Shown here piece after piece: positions 34,643 through 43,035 of a DNA stretch of 51,171 bases. Source of the stretch: Phaeobacter sp. HF9A. GTDB taxonomy: Bacteria > Pseudomonadota > Alphaproteobacteria > Rhodobacterales > Rhodobacteraceae. The stretch's first letter is position 1, and every line of letters starts with the position of its first letter. The stretch covers positions 1 to 51,171 of the forward strand of contig NZ_JAATOX010000017.1 of the NCBI RefSeq assembly GCF_011806385.1, read 5' to 3'. The position numbers and the translations under genes were made by a program. The notes beneath the pieces were generated by a model. The model worked only from the letters and a program-made list of their open reading frames with translations. It searched no databases and had not been told where the DNA came from.

Positions 34643-34766
34643 GCCAGATCTCTCCCTTTGCGTCACGTGCCAGCCCTAGAGCATCGCCCTAGCGCATTCA
34701 ATCAAAACGGAAAAGACGCAGCTCATCGCAGGATCAACGCCCCAACACCGCGCCGGCGACCTGATG

Positions 34767-35354
34767 CTACAAATCGCGGATCCAGAACTGGAGCGGCTTT
34801 TTGGTGCTCTCGCTTTGATCGATATCTTTCCAGGTGAACTCGGCCACGACGCCGGGCAGCGGTGCATAGCCCCGCTTGCGCCAGAATGGATCCAGCGGCG
34901 CGTAATCCTCGGGTCGCAAAGGATGGTCGGCGGGCCGCTGCACCCCGCAGAAGGCCGCCTTCTTGAAACCAAGCGCCCGAGCGTGCGATTCGCGTGCGTC
35001 AAAGAACCCGTGCCCGGCCCCCTGCCCGCGATATCCCGGCAACAGCACCGATTCGGCGCAGTAGAAAATCTCGTCCAGATCCAGCCCGCTGCCCGCAAAG
35101 GCCGCCGCAAAATCAACGGCGTGATCGGCGAGCGGCACCCCGGTCGCGGCCCCAACCAGGGTCTCGCCCTCAAAGGCGCCCACCACGATCGCGCTGGCAC
35201 TGTCCCGATAGCTTTGCAGATAGGTCCGCTCATAGGCGAGATCCCCATCATAGAGATAGGGCCAGGCGCGAAACACCTCGATTCGCAGCCGTGCGACATC
35301 CTCCAGCGCGGCCTCCAGCGCCGCGCCGCTCAAGGGCACGATTCGCAAGGACAT
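34767..35354 (-). CDS. GNAT-family N-acetyltransferase
   Basis: This 195-residue protein has the acetyl-CoA-binding segment LLPGYRGQGAGHGFFDARE (the RGQGAG loop) near residues 105-125 and an N-terminal MSLRIVPLSGAALEAALED. The conserved C-terminal part ends in EFTWKDIDQSESTKKPLQFW. It resembles GNAT domains found as partners of nitrilase-superfamily enzymes. The start shares one base with the NTF2-like gene's stop. Acetylation of a small molecule or an amino group that the neighbouring hydrolase then handles is an inference. Confidence 0.85.
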   Translation of the reverse strand: MSLRIVPLSGAALEAALEDVARLRIEVFRAWPYLYDGDLAYERTYLQSYRDSASAIVVGAFEGETLVGAATGVPLADHAVDFAAAFAGSGLDLDEIFYCAESVLLPGYRGQGAGHGFFDARESHARALGFKKAAFCGVQRPADHPLRPEDYAPLDPFWRKRGYAPLPGVVAEFTWKDIDQSESTKKPLQFWIRDL

Positions 35355-35749
35355 CAGGCCGAGACCTGTTTGATCCAGTCAGAGAGGTTGTAATAGGTGG
35401 TCACCCGGGTGATCAGCCCGTCCCGCAGGTCAAAAAACGACCCCGCCGGCAGCTTGTAGCTCTGCTGGCGCGCCTCGGGCAGCCCCGCGTCGGTCTCCAG
35501 ATAGGTGCCGTTCACAGTATATTCCGCCGCCGCGCGGGCGGCATCCGGTGTCGCAAAGATCACCATATCGGTGAGTTCTTCGCGATAGCAGCGGCTCATA
35601 TGGGCGCAGAATTCGGCGAATTTTTCCTTGCCGACGCGGATGTTGCCCTCGTTGACGTGATGCGCCACGTCCTCCGCAAGGCAGGCGATCATGCCCTCGG
35701 TGTCTCCGGCGTTAAAGGCGGCAAAGTAGCGGGCGATGGTGTCGTTCAT
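35354..35749 (-). CDS. NTF2-like (SnoaL/ketosteroid isomerase fold) protein
   Basis: The 131-residue protein is one NTF2-like domain: it starts with RYFAAFNAGDTEGMIACLAEDV and HHVNEGN, and ends in FFDLRDGLITRVTTYYN. No signal peptide is present, so it is cytoplasmic. The function of this branch is not known. It begins directly after the phosphatase gene's stop codon (TGA then ATG) and overlaps the GNAT gene, so it is translationally linked to both sides. Confidence 0.82.
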   Translation of the reverse strand: MNDTIARYFAAFNAGDTEGMIACLAEDVAHHVNEGNIRVGKEKFAEFCAHMSRCYREELTDMVIFATPDAARAAAEYTVNGTYLETDAGLPEARQQSYKLPAGSFFDLRDGLITRVTTYYNLSDWIKQVSA

Positions 35750-36205
35750 TCAAGTCTCCGTCGGAGGGCCCCAGCGCGTAATCAGACGCTCCAGGATCTG
35801 GTCTCGGGTTTGTCTGTAGCTCTCTAACTTGGCCTCCCGGCTTTCGCCCAGCCCAGTTGGGTCCATTATTGGCCAATATTCGACATCGAGGTGAAAAAAA
35901 CGGGTCAATTCCAACGCCCGGCGCTGGCTCGCGGGCGACAAGGCGATCACCAGATCATAAGAGGATATATCATCGCCCCATTGCTCCATCTCGTCAAAAG
36001 AGCGCGACCGGTGGCGCGACAGTTCGACGTCGATTTCCTGACAGACGGCGATGCAGAAACCGTCGATTTCCAGATCGTTCTTGACCCCGGCGGATTGAAC
36101 GTAAGTGCCGGTGCCATAGAGCTTTTTCATGATCCCCTCGGCCATCGGGGACCGGACCGCATTGTGGTCACAGCAGAACAGGACGGACTGCGGCAGCTCC
36201 TCCAC
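35750..36205 (-). CDS. Low-molecular-weight protein tyrosine phosphatase family protein
   Basis: The 151-residue protein carries the C-x5-R phosphate loop CDHNAVRS (Cys12, Arg18) and the general-acid aspartate in DPTG (Asp115). It could act as a phosphotyrosine phosphatase or an arsenate reductase-like enzyme. The start codon is GTG at 36205, chosen because it lies just after the UPF0262 stop and gives the family N-terminus VLFCC; an ATG four bases earlier is out of frame. It is a standard member of the hisD-UPF0262-phosphatase-infA series. Confidence 0.88.
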   Translation of the reverse strand: MEELPQSVLFCCDHNAVRSPMAEGIMKKLYGTGTYVQSAGVKNDLEIDGFCIAVCQEIDVELSRHRSRSFDEMEQWGDDISSYDLVIALSPASQRRALELTRFFHLDVEYWPIMDPTGLGESREAKLESYRQTRDQILERLITRWGPPTET

Positions 36206-36208
36206 GCA

Positions 36209-36688
36209 TCAGCCTCCGAAATGCAGGACGCAAATCAGCGTGAACAGGCGGCGGGCGGTGTCTGTATCGACCTCGGCCTTGCCCTCCAGCCGCTCTTGCA
36301 GCACCCGACTGCCTTCGTTGTGGATGCCGCGCCGGGCCATGTCGATGGTCTCGATCTGGCTCGGCGGCAGGGTTTTCACTGCGTTAAAATAACTCTCGCA
36401 GATTTGGTAGTAATCCTTCACCACCTGCCGAAAGGGCGACAGCGACAGGTGAAACTCCGCCGCCTTGTCGCCACTCTCGGTGGTGACGTCAAAGACCAGC
36501 CGCTTTTCACGAATCGAAAGACCCAGATGATAGGGGCCATCCGGCAGCCCCCGCTCCTCGCGCTTGGGCAGGCTAAAGCTGTTCTCTTCGATCAAATCAA
36601 ACAGGGCCACCTTGCGCTCCTGCTCGATCTCCGGCGTTGGCGGCGGCAGGTTGCGGTCGTCAAGTTCAATGTGGCTGATCCGGCTCAT
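36209..36688 (-). CDS. UPF0262 family protein
   Basis: This 159-residue soluble protein of unknown function is nearly confined to alphaproteobacteria. The sequence follows the family from SRISHIELDDRNLPPPTPEIE to the mid-region SLSPFRQVVKDYYQICESYF and the end ARRLFTLICVLHFGG. It lies between hisD and the phosphatase gene, as usual. The 312-base gap upstream probably holds its promoter. The reaction or partner is not known. Confidence 0.9.
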   Translation of the reverse strand: MSRISHIELDDRNLPPPTPEIEQERKVALFDLIEENSFSLPKREERGLPDGPYHLGLSIREKRLVFDVTTESGDKAAEFHLSLSPFRQVVKDYYQICESYFNAVKTLPPSQIETIDMARRGIHNEGSRVLQERLEGKAEVDTDTARRLFTLICVLHFGG

Positions 36689-37000
36689 GGCTCTGGTCCC
36701 AGTTTATCTCTCATAGGGAAATAGCGGATCGTTCGCCCGCACACAATTGCGCGCAATCCCCTGCCCTCACAATCCCCGCGCAAGTGTCGCGTGAGCGCGT
36801 CATTAAAACGAACGGGCTGCTGGCAAAACAGGTCTGTCGCGCCTTGGCGTCAACCATCTGTTAACCTTAGTCGCGCTCTGATCGACCCGTGTCACGGCTT
36901 TGGGATTTGGCTCTGGCACCGAACAGGCTCAGCGCAGCGGTGGGCAGCCCGCCGCGCTGAGCCTCCATATTGCCCCCCTGCGCGGGATCGCTTGATGGCC
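36689..37000. other. Gap between hisD and UPF0262 gene with hairpin and CtrA-like box
   Basis: No gene is visible here. A large hairpin at 36926-36963 has a perfect ten-base stem GGCTCAGCGC/GCGCTGAGCC, with a further G+C-rich pairing inside, and probably ends or protects the hisD transcript. The motif TCAA-CCATCTG-TTAA (36850-36864) differs by one base from the CtrA consensus TTAA-N7-TTAA. A TTGACG lies nearby on the minus strand and could start the UPF0262 transcript. Confidence 0.45.
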
Positions 37001-38311
37001 TCACTCCGGGCTGTTCAGACTCTCCAGCCGTGCCAGAACCGACAGGCCGTGTGCCTCCAGGCTTTCGCTTTTTGCCAGCGTTGCCGCCGCGGGACCAATG
37101 GCCTTCAACGCGTCCGGGGTCATCTGGCTCAGGGTGGTGCGCTTGATGAAATCCATCACCGAGAGGCCGGAGGAAAACCGTGCCGAACGCGCGGTCGGCA
37201 ACACGTGGTTTGGACCGCCGACATAATCGCCGATTGCTTCGGGCGTGTAGTGGCCCATAAAGATGGCACCGGCGTGAATGGTCTTGAGGCTCAGCGCGGC
37301 CGGATCCGCCACGCAGAGCTCCAGATGCTCCGGTGCGATCCGATTGGACAGCGCCGCCGCCTCATCCAGGTCGCGCACGGTGATCACCGCGCCGAAATCG
37401 CGCCAGCTGGCGCCCGCAATCTCGCGCCGTTGCAGGGTTTCCAGCCGTTTCTCGACCGCCGTGGCCACCGCCCGGCCAAACTCCGCATCATCGGTGATCA
37501 GAATCGACTGCGCGCTTTCGTCGTGCTCGGCCTGGCTCAGCAGATCCAGCGCGATCCAGTCCGGGGTGTTGGTCTTGTCGGCGATCACAAGAATTTCCGA
37601 AGGGCCCGCGATCATGTCGATGCCGACCTTGCCGAACACCCGCCGCTTCGCCGCCGCCACAAAGGCATTGCCGGGGCCGGTGATCTTGTCCACGGGCGCG
37701 ATGGTTTCGGTGCCATAGGCCAGCGCCGCGATCGCCTGCGCGCCACCAACGCGGTAGATCTCGTCGACGCCGGAAATCCGGCAGGCCAGCAAGACCAGCG
37801 GGTTGATCTGCCCATCCGGCGTCGGCACCGTCACCGCAAGCCGCTCCACGCCCGCGACCTTGGCCGGGATCGCGTTCATCAGCACGGACGACGGATAGCT
37901 CGCAAGACCGCCGGGCACATAAAGCCCCGCCGCCGAGACCGCCGACCAGCGCCAGCCCAGCGTCGCGCCGGTCTCGTCAGTCCAGCTTTGGTCCTCGGGC
38001 ATCTGTTGCGCGTGATAGGCGCGGATCCGCTCTGCCGCGAGTTCAAGTGCGGCGCGCTCTGCTTCGGAGACGCCCGCGATGGCGGCATCCACCTCGGCCT
38101 CGCTGATGCGCAGCTCGGTGGCCTCCGACAGGGTCATCCGGTCGAATTTCGCCGTCAGATCCAGCAGCGCCTGATCGCCCCGATGCCGCACATCCCCAAT
38201 AATATCTGCAACGATCGCATCCACATCCGGGCTGTCTTCACGCTTGGCGCCCAGAAGCGTGGTGAAGGCTTGTTCAAACGTGGCATCCGTGGTGTCGAGG
38301 AAAACGGGCAT
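37001..38311 (-). CDS. hisD: Histidinol dehydrogenase
   Basis: HisD (436 residues) oxidises L-histidinol to L-histidine in two NAD-linked steps, using a zinc ion. Typical stretches are GLYVPGGLASYPSSVLMNAI, KITGPGNAFVAAAKR, DMIAGPSEILVIAD and LLSQAEHDESAQ with the zinc-binding histidine, plus APEHLEL and ARFSSGL near the end. The start at MPVFLDTTDA has AAGGAGG upstream. It follows the DUF2948 gene by 63 bases. A lone hisD in this cluster, away from other his genes, is normal for this group. Confidence 0.95.
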   Translation of the reverse strand: MPVFLDTTDATFEQAFTTLLGAKREDSPDVDAIVADIIGDVRHRGDQALLDLTAKFDRMTLSEATELRISEAEVDAAIAGVSEAERAALELAAERIRAYHAQQMPEDQSWTDETGATLGWRWSAVSAAGLYVPGGLASYPSSVLMNAIPAKVAGVERLAVTVPTPDGQINPLVLLACRISGVDEIYRVGGAQAIAALAYGTETIAPVDKITGPGNAFVAAAKRRVFGKVGIDMIAGPSEILVIADKTNTPDWIALDLLSQAEHDESAQSILITDDAEFGRAVATAVEKRLETLQRREIAGASWRDFGAVITVRDLDEAAALSNRIAPEHLELCVADPAALSLKTIHAGAIFMGHYTPEAIGDYVGGPNHVLPTARSARFSSGLSVMDFIKRTTLSQMTPDALKAIGPAAATLAKSESLEAHGLSVLARLESLNSPE

Positions 38312-38374
38312 GGCGGCCTCCTTCAGGGTTTGGCCCTGCTTAAACCGCCACCCTGCCCGCCTCAAGCCTGTCTG

Positions 38375-38854
38375 TCAGTCCCCGTGCTGCGGCACGTGGC
38401 CCGAGGGGGCGCGGTATGGACGGGTGACATCCTTCAGCGTGACCTCCAACGCCTCGACCGAAAGGCGAATCGCGCCGTCGCCCGCCAAGGTCAGCAGAAC
38501 TTGCCCAGCGCCGTCCTCATCGGGCTCAAAGCTCACCGCCAGCAGGGAGAGGATGATGTCCTTGTCGGTGCGGTCCACCCCCTGCGAGGCCACCGCCAGC
38601 ACATTCTCCACCACCAGAAGCGACTGCACCCGCTCATAGGCCCGCCCCCGCCGTTCCGCCGCCGTGCGGTCCTCCCAGCGGAAGCGGTTCAGCAGAATCG
38701 CAAAGCGGCGCGCGGAGGGGCGCCAGGTCATTTCCGTGACCGGGAACACCGCATCCTGCGCCAGCGAGGAAATCACCTCCAGGTCGGCGGCCTCATAGGC
38801 CCCGAGGTTCAGCGGGCGTTCTCGCCCGTCGTCAAAGCGCGCATCCGACATCAT
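38375..38854 (-). CDS. DUF2948 family protein
   Basis: This 159-residue protein of unknown function has conserved [21 protein letters not shown] and [13 protein letters not shown] near its N-terminus, and [18 protein letters not shown] later. It is typical of alphaproteobacteria and always seems to sit between murA and hisD. Its start overlaps the murA stop (ATGA), so the two are translated together. There is no signal peptide or membrane helix. Confidence 0.9.
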   Translation of the reverse strand: MMSDARFDDGRERPLNLGAYEAADLEVISSLAQDAVFPVTEMTWRPSARRFAILLNRFRWEDRTAAERRGRAYERVQSLLVVENVLAVASQGVDRTDKDIILSLLAVSFEPDEDGAGQVLLTLAGDGAIRLSVEALEVTLKDVTRPYRAPSGHVPQHGD

Positions 38855-40122
38855 TCTTCCTTGATGCGTTCGATTTTCGCACCCACGGCAGAGAGCTTGC
38901 GCACCACATGCTCATAGCCGCGATCAAGGTGATAGACCCGGCTCACGCGGGTTTCCCCTTCGGCCGCCAGACCGGCGAGAATCAGTGACACGGAGGCGCG
39001 CAAATCTGTGGCCATCACCGGCGCACCTTTCAGCTGTTTCACCCCTGTCACCGTCGCGGTGCCGCCGTGGACATCAATCTGAGCGCCCATACGAATCAGC
39101 TCCGGCGCATGCATGAAGCGATTCTCGAAGATTTTCTCTTCCAGCGTTGCCACCCCGTCGGCGGTACACATCAAGGCCATCATCTGTGCTTGCAGGTCGG
39201 TGGGAAAACCCGGGAAGGGCTCGGTCACCACATCGACCGCGCGCACGCGGTCCATTTTTCGCCTTACTTTCAGACCCTTGTCGGTTTCGGTGATCTCCAC
39301 CCCGGCCTCTTCGAGCTTTTGGCAGAAGGCCTCCAGCAGGCTTCGCTTTCCGCCCAAGAGCTCCACCTCGCCGCCACAGATCGCGGGGGCCAGCATATAG
39401 GTGCCCAGCTCGATACGGTCGCTCACCACCGGGTGAGTCGCGCCGTTCAGCCGATCCACACCCTGGATGGTAATCGTATCGGTGCCGTCGCCCTCGATCT
39501 GCGCCCCCATGGCACGCAGACAATTTGCCAAATCAATGATCTCGGGCTCCCGCGCGGCGCGTTTCAGCACGGTTGTGCCCTTGGCCAGGGTCGCGGCCAG
39601 CAGCGCGTTTTCCGTCGCACCGACCGACACAAAGGGAAACTCCACCACGCCGCCGCGCAGCCGCCCGCCGGGGGCCTTGGCATGCACATAGCCATCGCGC
39701 AGATCCATCTCTGCGCCCATAGCTTCCAGGGCTTTCAGGTGCAGATCCACCGGACGGGCGCCAATCGCACAGCCGCCGGGCAGTGACACCACCGCATGGC
39801 CATCCCGCGCCAGCATCGGACCCAGCACCAGAATCGAGGCCCGCATCTTGCGCACAATGTCATAATCCGCCGTGTGGTTGTTGAGCCCATGGCTCGACAT
39901 CGCCAGGACCTTGCCCCCCTGAAGCGCCGAGACCTCGGCCCCCAGCGATTGCAGCAGAGCGGTCATGGTGCGGATGTCACTCAGGCGCGGCGCATTGGTC
40001 AATGTCAGCGGCTCGTCGCTGAGCAATGTCGCCGGCATCAACGTCAAACAGGCGTTCTTTGCGCCCGCAATCGGGATCTCTCCGTTGAGCGGCCCGTTGC
40101 CGGTTACCAAAATCGAATCCAT
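38851..40122 (-). CDS. murA: UDP-N-acetylglucosamine 1-carboxyvinyltransferase MurA
   Basis: MurA (423 residues) makes the first committed peptidoglycan precursor by moving enolpyruvate from phosphoenolpyruvate to UDP-GlcNAc. The catalytic cysteine (residue 118, in [12 protein letters not shown]) is present, so the enzyme should be fosfomycin-sensitive; some variants carry aspartate there. AKNA near residue 21 and the late RLVYHL-like region [15 protein letters not shown] are as expected. A small gene ends five bases upstream, and DUF2948 overlaps its 3' end. Confidence 0.97.
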   Translation of the reverse strand: MDSILVTGNGPLNGEIPIAGAKNACLTLMPATLLSDEPLTLTNAPRLSDIRTMTALLQSLGAEVSALQGGKVLAMSSHGLNNHTADYDIVRKMRASILVLGPMLARDGHAVVSLPGGCAIGARPVDLHLKALEAMGAEMDLRDGYVHAKAPGGRLRGGVVEFPFVSVGATENALLAATLAKGTTVLKRAAREPEIIDLANCLRAMGAQIEGDGTDTITIQGVDRLNGATHPVVSDRIELGTYMLAPAICGGEVELLGGKRSLLEAFCQKLEEAGVEITETDKGLKVRRKMDRVRAVDVVTEPFPGFPTDLQAQMMALMCTADGVATLEEKIFENRFMHAPELIRMGAQIDVHGGTATVTGVKQLKGAPVMATDLRASVSLILAGLAAEGETRVSRVYHLDRGYEHVVRKLSAVGAKIERIKEE

Positions 40123-40127
40123 CTGCT

Positions 40128-40283
40128 CTATCCTTTCGCGTCGCCGGAAGCGTCGTCTTTTTGCGTTGACCGGGCCTTTGCCTGTGCCTTGCGCCGGGCC
40201 ATATTCGCCTTCAGCGCCGCTTTCAGGCGGTCCTCACGAGAGGGTTCAGACGGGGTGCCGGAGGGTTTCTTTTTCTCTGCCAT
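40128..40283 (-). CDS. Small basic protein upstream of murA
   Basis: This frame encodes 51 residues, [20 protein letters not shown] followed by [18 protein letters not shown] and a polar end. It is lysine- and arginine-rich with no hydrophobic core, and is probably a helix in the middle. It ends with TAG five bases before the murA ATG, so coupling is likely. Similar short basic proteins precede murA in other Rhodobacterales, as I recall. The function is unknown; nucleic-acid binding would fit the charge. Confidence 0.75.
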   Translation of the reverse strand: MAEKKKPSGTPSEPSREDRLKAALKANMARRKAQAKARSTQKDDASGDAKG

Positions 40284-40325
40284 GAAACTTCTCTAACTTA
40301 GTCGAAAAAAAGCGTCCAGATGCTC

Positions 40326-40354
40326 TTGCATCCCCCCGCGAATATGCATAGAAG
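40326..40354 (+). promoter_or_regulatory. Candidate promoter of tRNA-Thr
   Basis: TTGCAT (40326-40331) and TAGAAG (40349-40354) are 17 bases apart, 12 bases before the tRNA 5' end. Both match the consensus at four of six positions. Confidence 0.4.
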
Positions 40355-40366
40355 CCCGCTCACGGC

Positions 40367-40441
<75 letters not shown>

Positions 40442-40716
40442 TTACCCCCCTATACGACAAAACTGCAGCATGCACCTCAATATCTGGTGTATAGCCGGGC
40501 TTTACGCCACATGCCCTGGCGGGCCGCAGATGCGGAATGGAAGCGGTGTCAGTCGCGCGGGTTTCAGGCGAGTCTCAAAAACCGCTCGATTTCCACCGGC
40601 AGTTTGACGCAAAAAGGAAGCGAGCAGGACCAAAAACCTGCCGCGATCAATACATCGCTTCCGTCAGGCCGGTCCTTTGGCAGCGGCCTGAGCAACGCAG
40701 CAAGATGGGGACTGAC

Positions 40717-41523
40717 ATGGAACAAATAATAGAGCAAGCGGGCGCAATGTGGCCGCTGATCATCAGCGGCACCAAGGCGGTGGTGGTTCTGATCATCGGC
40801 TGGATGGCCGCTGGGATGATTTCATCTGCCGTGCGCAAACGTATCAATAAAACACCGCGAATCGACCCGACTCTCGGGAACTTTGCCGCCAGCGCTGTGC
40901 GCTGGGTGCTGCTGGCGATTGTGGCTGTTGCCGTATTGGGCATTTTCGGCATCGAGGCGACCAGCCTTGTCGCCATGCTCGGCGCCGCAACCCTGGCCAT
41001 TGGCCTGGCCCTGCAAGGCACGCTGAGCGATCTGGCCGCCGGCGTGATGCTGGTATTGTTTCGCCCCTATAAGCTGGGGCAATTCGTGGATATCGGCGGC
41101 ACATCGGGCACCGTGAAGGATCTCAATCTCTTTGTGACCGAGCTGGTGACCGCGGACAACGTGCAGATAATCGTGCCCAACGGCAAGGCCTGGGGCGCAA
41201 TCATCACCAACTTCTCGGCGCATGACACGCGTCGGCTCGATATCACCTATGGCATCGACTACGGCGACAATATCGAGACCGCCAAGGGCATTATTCTGCG
41301 TTTGGCCGAAGCGGACGCGCGGGTTCTGTCGGATCCCGCCCCCTGGGTGCGGGTGACCAACCTCGGGGACAGCTCCGTCGACGTCACCACCCGCCTTTGG
41401 TGCAAGGCCGAGGACTATTGGGAACTGAAATGGGCGATGATTCAGGGCGTGAAGGAAGCATTTGACGCCGAGGGCATCTCCATCCCCTATCCGCATAGCG
41501 TGGAAATCCAAAAAGAGGGCTGA
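40717..41523 (+). CDS. mscS: Small-conductance mechanosensitive channel MscS
   Basis: This 268-residue inner-membrane channel opens under membrane tension to release solutes in osmotic downshock. It has three membrane helices; the pore helix runs through GAATLAIGLALQGTLSDLAAG, followed by FRPYKLGQFVDIGGTSGTV of the beta domain and DNVQIIVPNGKAWG. The C-terminal cytoplasmic domain is short. The ATG at 40717 has GGGGA a few bases upstream; a possible ATG four codons earlier and a 60-residue extension into the tRNA-side gap were rejected. A hairpin terminator follows. The 275 bases between the tRNA and this gene hold nothing I can identify. Confidence 0.93.
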   Translation: MEQIIEQAGAMWPLIISGTKAVVVLIIGWMAAGMISSAVRKRINKTPRIDPTLGNFAASAVRWVLLAIVAVAVLGIFGIEATSLVAMLGAATLAIGLALQGTLSDLAAGVMLVLFRPYKLGQFVDIGGTSGTVKDLNLFVTELVTADNVQIIVPNGKAWGAIITNFSAHDTRRLDITYGIDYGDNIETAKGIILRLAEADARVLSDPAPWVRVTNLGDSSVDVTTRLWCKAEDYWELKWAMIQGVKEAFDAEGISIPYPHSVEIQKEG

Positions 41524-41547
41524 CCCGGCAGAAAACCGGATCACCAA

Positions 41548-41569
41548 ACGGGGCGCTGCGGCGCCCCGT
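41548..41569. terminator. Bidirectional terminator after mscS
   Basis: The perfect nine-base stem ACGGGGCGC/GCGCCCCGT closes a TGCG loop between convergent genes. It is followed by CCTGTTT on plus and TTTGG on minus, so it probably ends both transcripts. Confidence 0.7.
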
Positions 41570-41581
41570 CCTGTTTCACGC

Positions 41582-42181
41582 TCAGATCGCCACCCCTTGT
41601 TTCAAGGCCGATGCCCAGCCCATGCCCGGCATCCTGTCTTGCATTGCGTTTCGCCCTGCGCCGGATTGGCGTGCGCCCTCGCCACCTTGGGCGCCTGCGG
41701 TGTCGGAAACGGACGGGCGGCGCGGCGCCACGCCATAGTGCAACGTGCGGCCGTCATCGGTCACAAACGCCCAACGCGCCAAAAGCAACTGAAGATGACG
41801 CCGCTCCTGCCCCGTCTCATCGCAGGAGGTCACCGCGCGCCATGCGCCCTCGCATTGCACCGGCAATTGGATATCCGTAATCGGACGCATCTCGACCCCG
41901 CGGCGACTGTCAGCAGCCTGGGCCTGGGCGAACATATAGCGGAGCTGACTATAGAGGGCCTGGAAATGGGGCCGCCGACGTCCGGCAAAAACCGCCGTCA
42001 CCTTGCCACCCTCGGCGTTGAGCGCCTGCACGGTGCAATCCCCGCGCGAGGTGGTGCCAAAAACCGGCACCATCGCCAACTGCACCTGAATAAGCCCGCC
42101 TTTGAACAGGCCGGAATCTTCGTATTCGGGGGAAACTTTATGACGCGCGCGCCGGTCGAGTTTGGGAGCGTTAATCAACAT
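41582..42181 (-). CDS. Hypothetical protein
   Basis: This 199-residue frame matches no family I recognise. It begins MLINAPKLDRRARHKVSPEY, has moderately conserved-looking stretches such as GLIQVQLAMVPVFGTTSRGD and HFQALYSQLRYMFAQA, and ends in a low-complexity tail. No signal peptide or membrane helix is seen. The ribosome site is weak. It was preferred over a competing plus-strand frame that runs into mscS, because the latter is rich in Arg and His like other shadows. It is followed by the mscS-side terminator. Confidence 0.6.
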   Translation of the reverse strand: MLINAPKLDRRARHKVSPEYEDSGLFKGGLIQVQLAMVPVFGTTSRGDCTVQALNAEGGKVTAVFAGRRRPHFQALYSQLRYMFAQAQAADSRRGVEMRPITDIQLPVQCEGAWRAVTSCDETGQERRHLQLLLARWAFVTDDGRTLHYGVAPRRPSVSDTAGAQGGEGARQSGAGRNAMQDRMPGMGWASALKQGVAI

Positions 42182-42318
42182 GGCATCTTATCAATTAGCT
42201 GGAATCGGGATTCTGACACATCTGTGCATTCGCATATAGTTCAGCGCCTTCGTTAATAATCTGTGTCGTCAGACCCGCAATTCCGCGCCTTCACCGCTCT
42301 AGCCCCCCGCATCATATC

Positions 42319-42346
42319 GACCGCCCCCTGCGCCAAGCGGGCGGTC
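42319..42346 (-). terminator. Hairpin downstream of ytoQ
   Basis: The stem GACCGCCC/GGGCGGTC has eight base pairs and a 12-base loop, 16 bases after the ytoQ stop on the minus strand. No T-run follows, so it may terminate weakly or stabilise the mRNA. Confidence 0.45.
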
Positions 42347-42361
42347 AATGCCTTGGACTGC

Positions 42362-42811
42362 TCAGCCCGGGAGCTTACCTGTTGTCACATAGGTCAGAAT
42401 GTCCACCACCTGACGGGGGGACTGGGCGACGGCAAGCGCGGCGGCATGAACTTCCTTCAGCGCATGCGCATGCTCGGGCTCACTCAGGACCACAAGGGAC
42501 TTGCCCAAAGCAGCCGCATATCCCGCGTCAAAGGCCGCGTTCCATTGCTTGTATTTCTCACCGAAGCGCACAACCACCACATCGGCCTCCTCGATCCCCT
42601 TGCGGGTGCGAATCGCGTTGAGCTTGGCCCCCTTGTGGTCGTGCCAGAACGTCGAGTCCTCCGCCCCGAGAATCGCGACTCCGCAATCGTCCGAGGCATC
42701 GTGATCCGTGACGGGCCCGTCAAAACGCGCATCAAGCGCCTGTGCGCCTTCAACGATTTCAGCGCGCCAATCGCTGTGAATTTCACCGGAAAGATAAACA
42801 TTTAGGGTCAT
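42362..42811 (-). CDS. ytoQ: YtoQ family protein (nucleoside 2-deoxyribosyltransferase-like)
   Basis: The 149-residue protein matches YtoQ: it starts MTLNVYLSGEIHSDWR, continues with DHDASDDCGVAILG and LNAIRTRKGIEEADVVVVRF, then QWNAAFDAGYAAALGK. The fold is the nucleoside 2-deoxyribosyltransferase type. The role is not established. The ATG at 42811 has AGGAG seven bases upstream, and the 63-residue extension in the same frame was rejected. It is a single-gene unit with a hairpin behind it. Confidence 0.85.
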   Translation of the reverse strand: MTLNVYLSGEIHSDWRAEIVEGAQALDARFDGPVTDHDASDDCGVAILGAEDSTFWHDHKGAKLNAIRTRKGIEEADVVVVRFGEKYKQWNAAFDAGYAAALGKSLVVLSEPEHAHALKEVHAAALAVAQSPRQVVDILTYVTTGKLPG

Positions 42812-43035
42812 TTTGTGCTCCTGTTGTCTGGGCAATATCGAAACTGTCGCCACAAGACCTAGCCGCTTCGTTGCGGCGCGCCAACCCGGGGCACCAACCC
42901 AGAGCACAGATCCGCGACAGCGTAAAATCTGCGTGTGCCTGAGCGCCGTTAAGCGGAAGGAAAAGAAATTACGACAGGCTTCGACTGTCTTTGCGCGCAC
43001 CCGCCTAAGATACGTCCTTCGAAGGGGATCTGTGT

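Noticed and set aside
36787-38917. Very long plus-strand frame over hisD and DUF2948
   Set aside because: It is a G+C-driven shadow; the minus strand has the complete and well-known hisD sequence.
41462-42256. 264-codon plus-strand frame overlapping mscS and the hypothetical gene
   Set aside because: It starts inside mscS in another frame and has shadow-like composition; the minus-strand frame is more protein-like.
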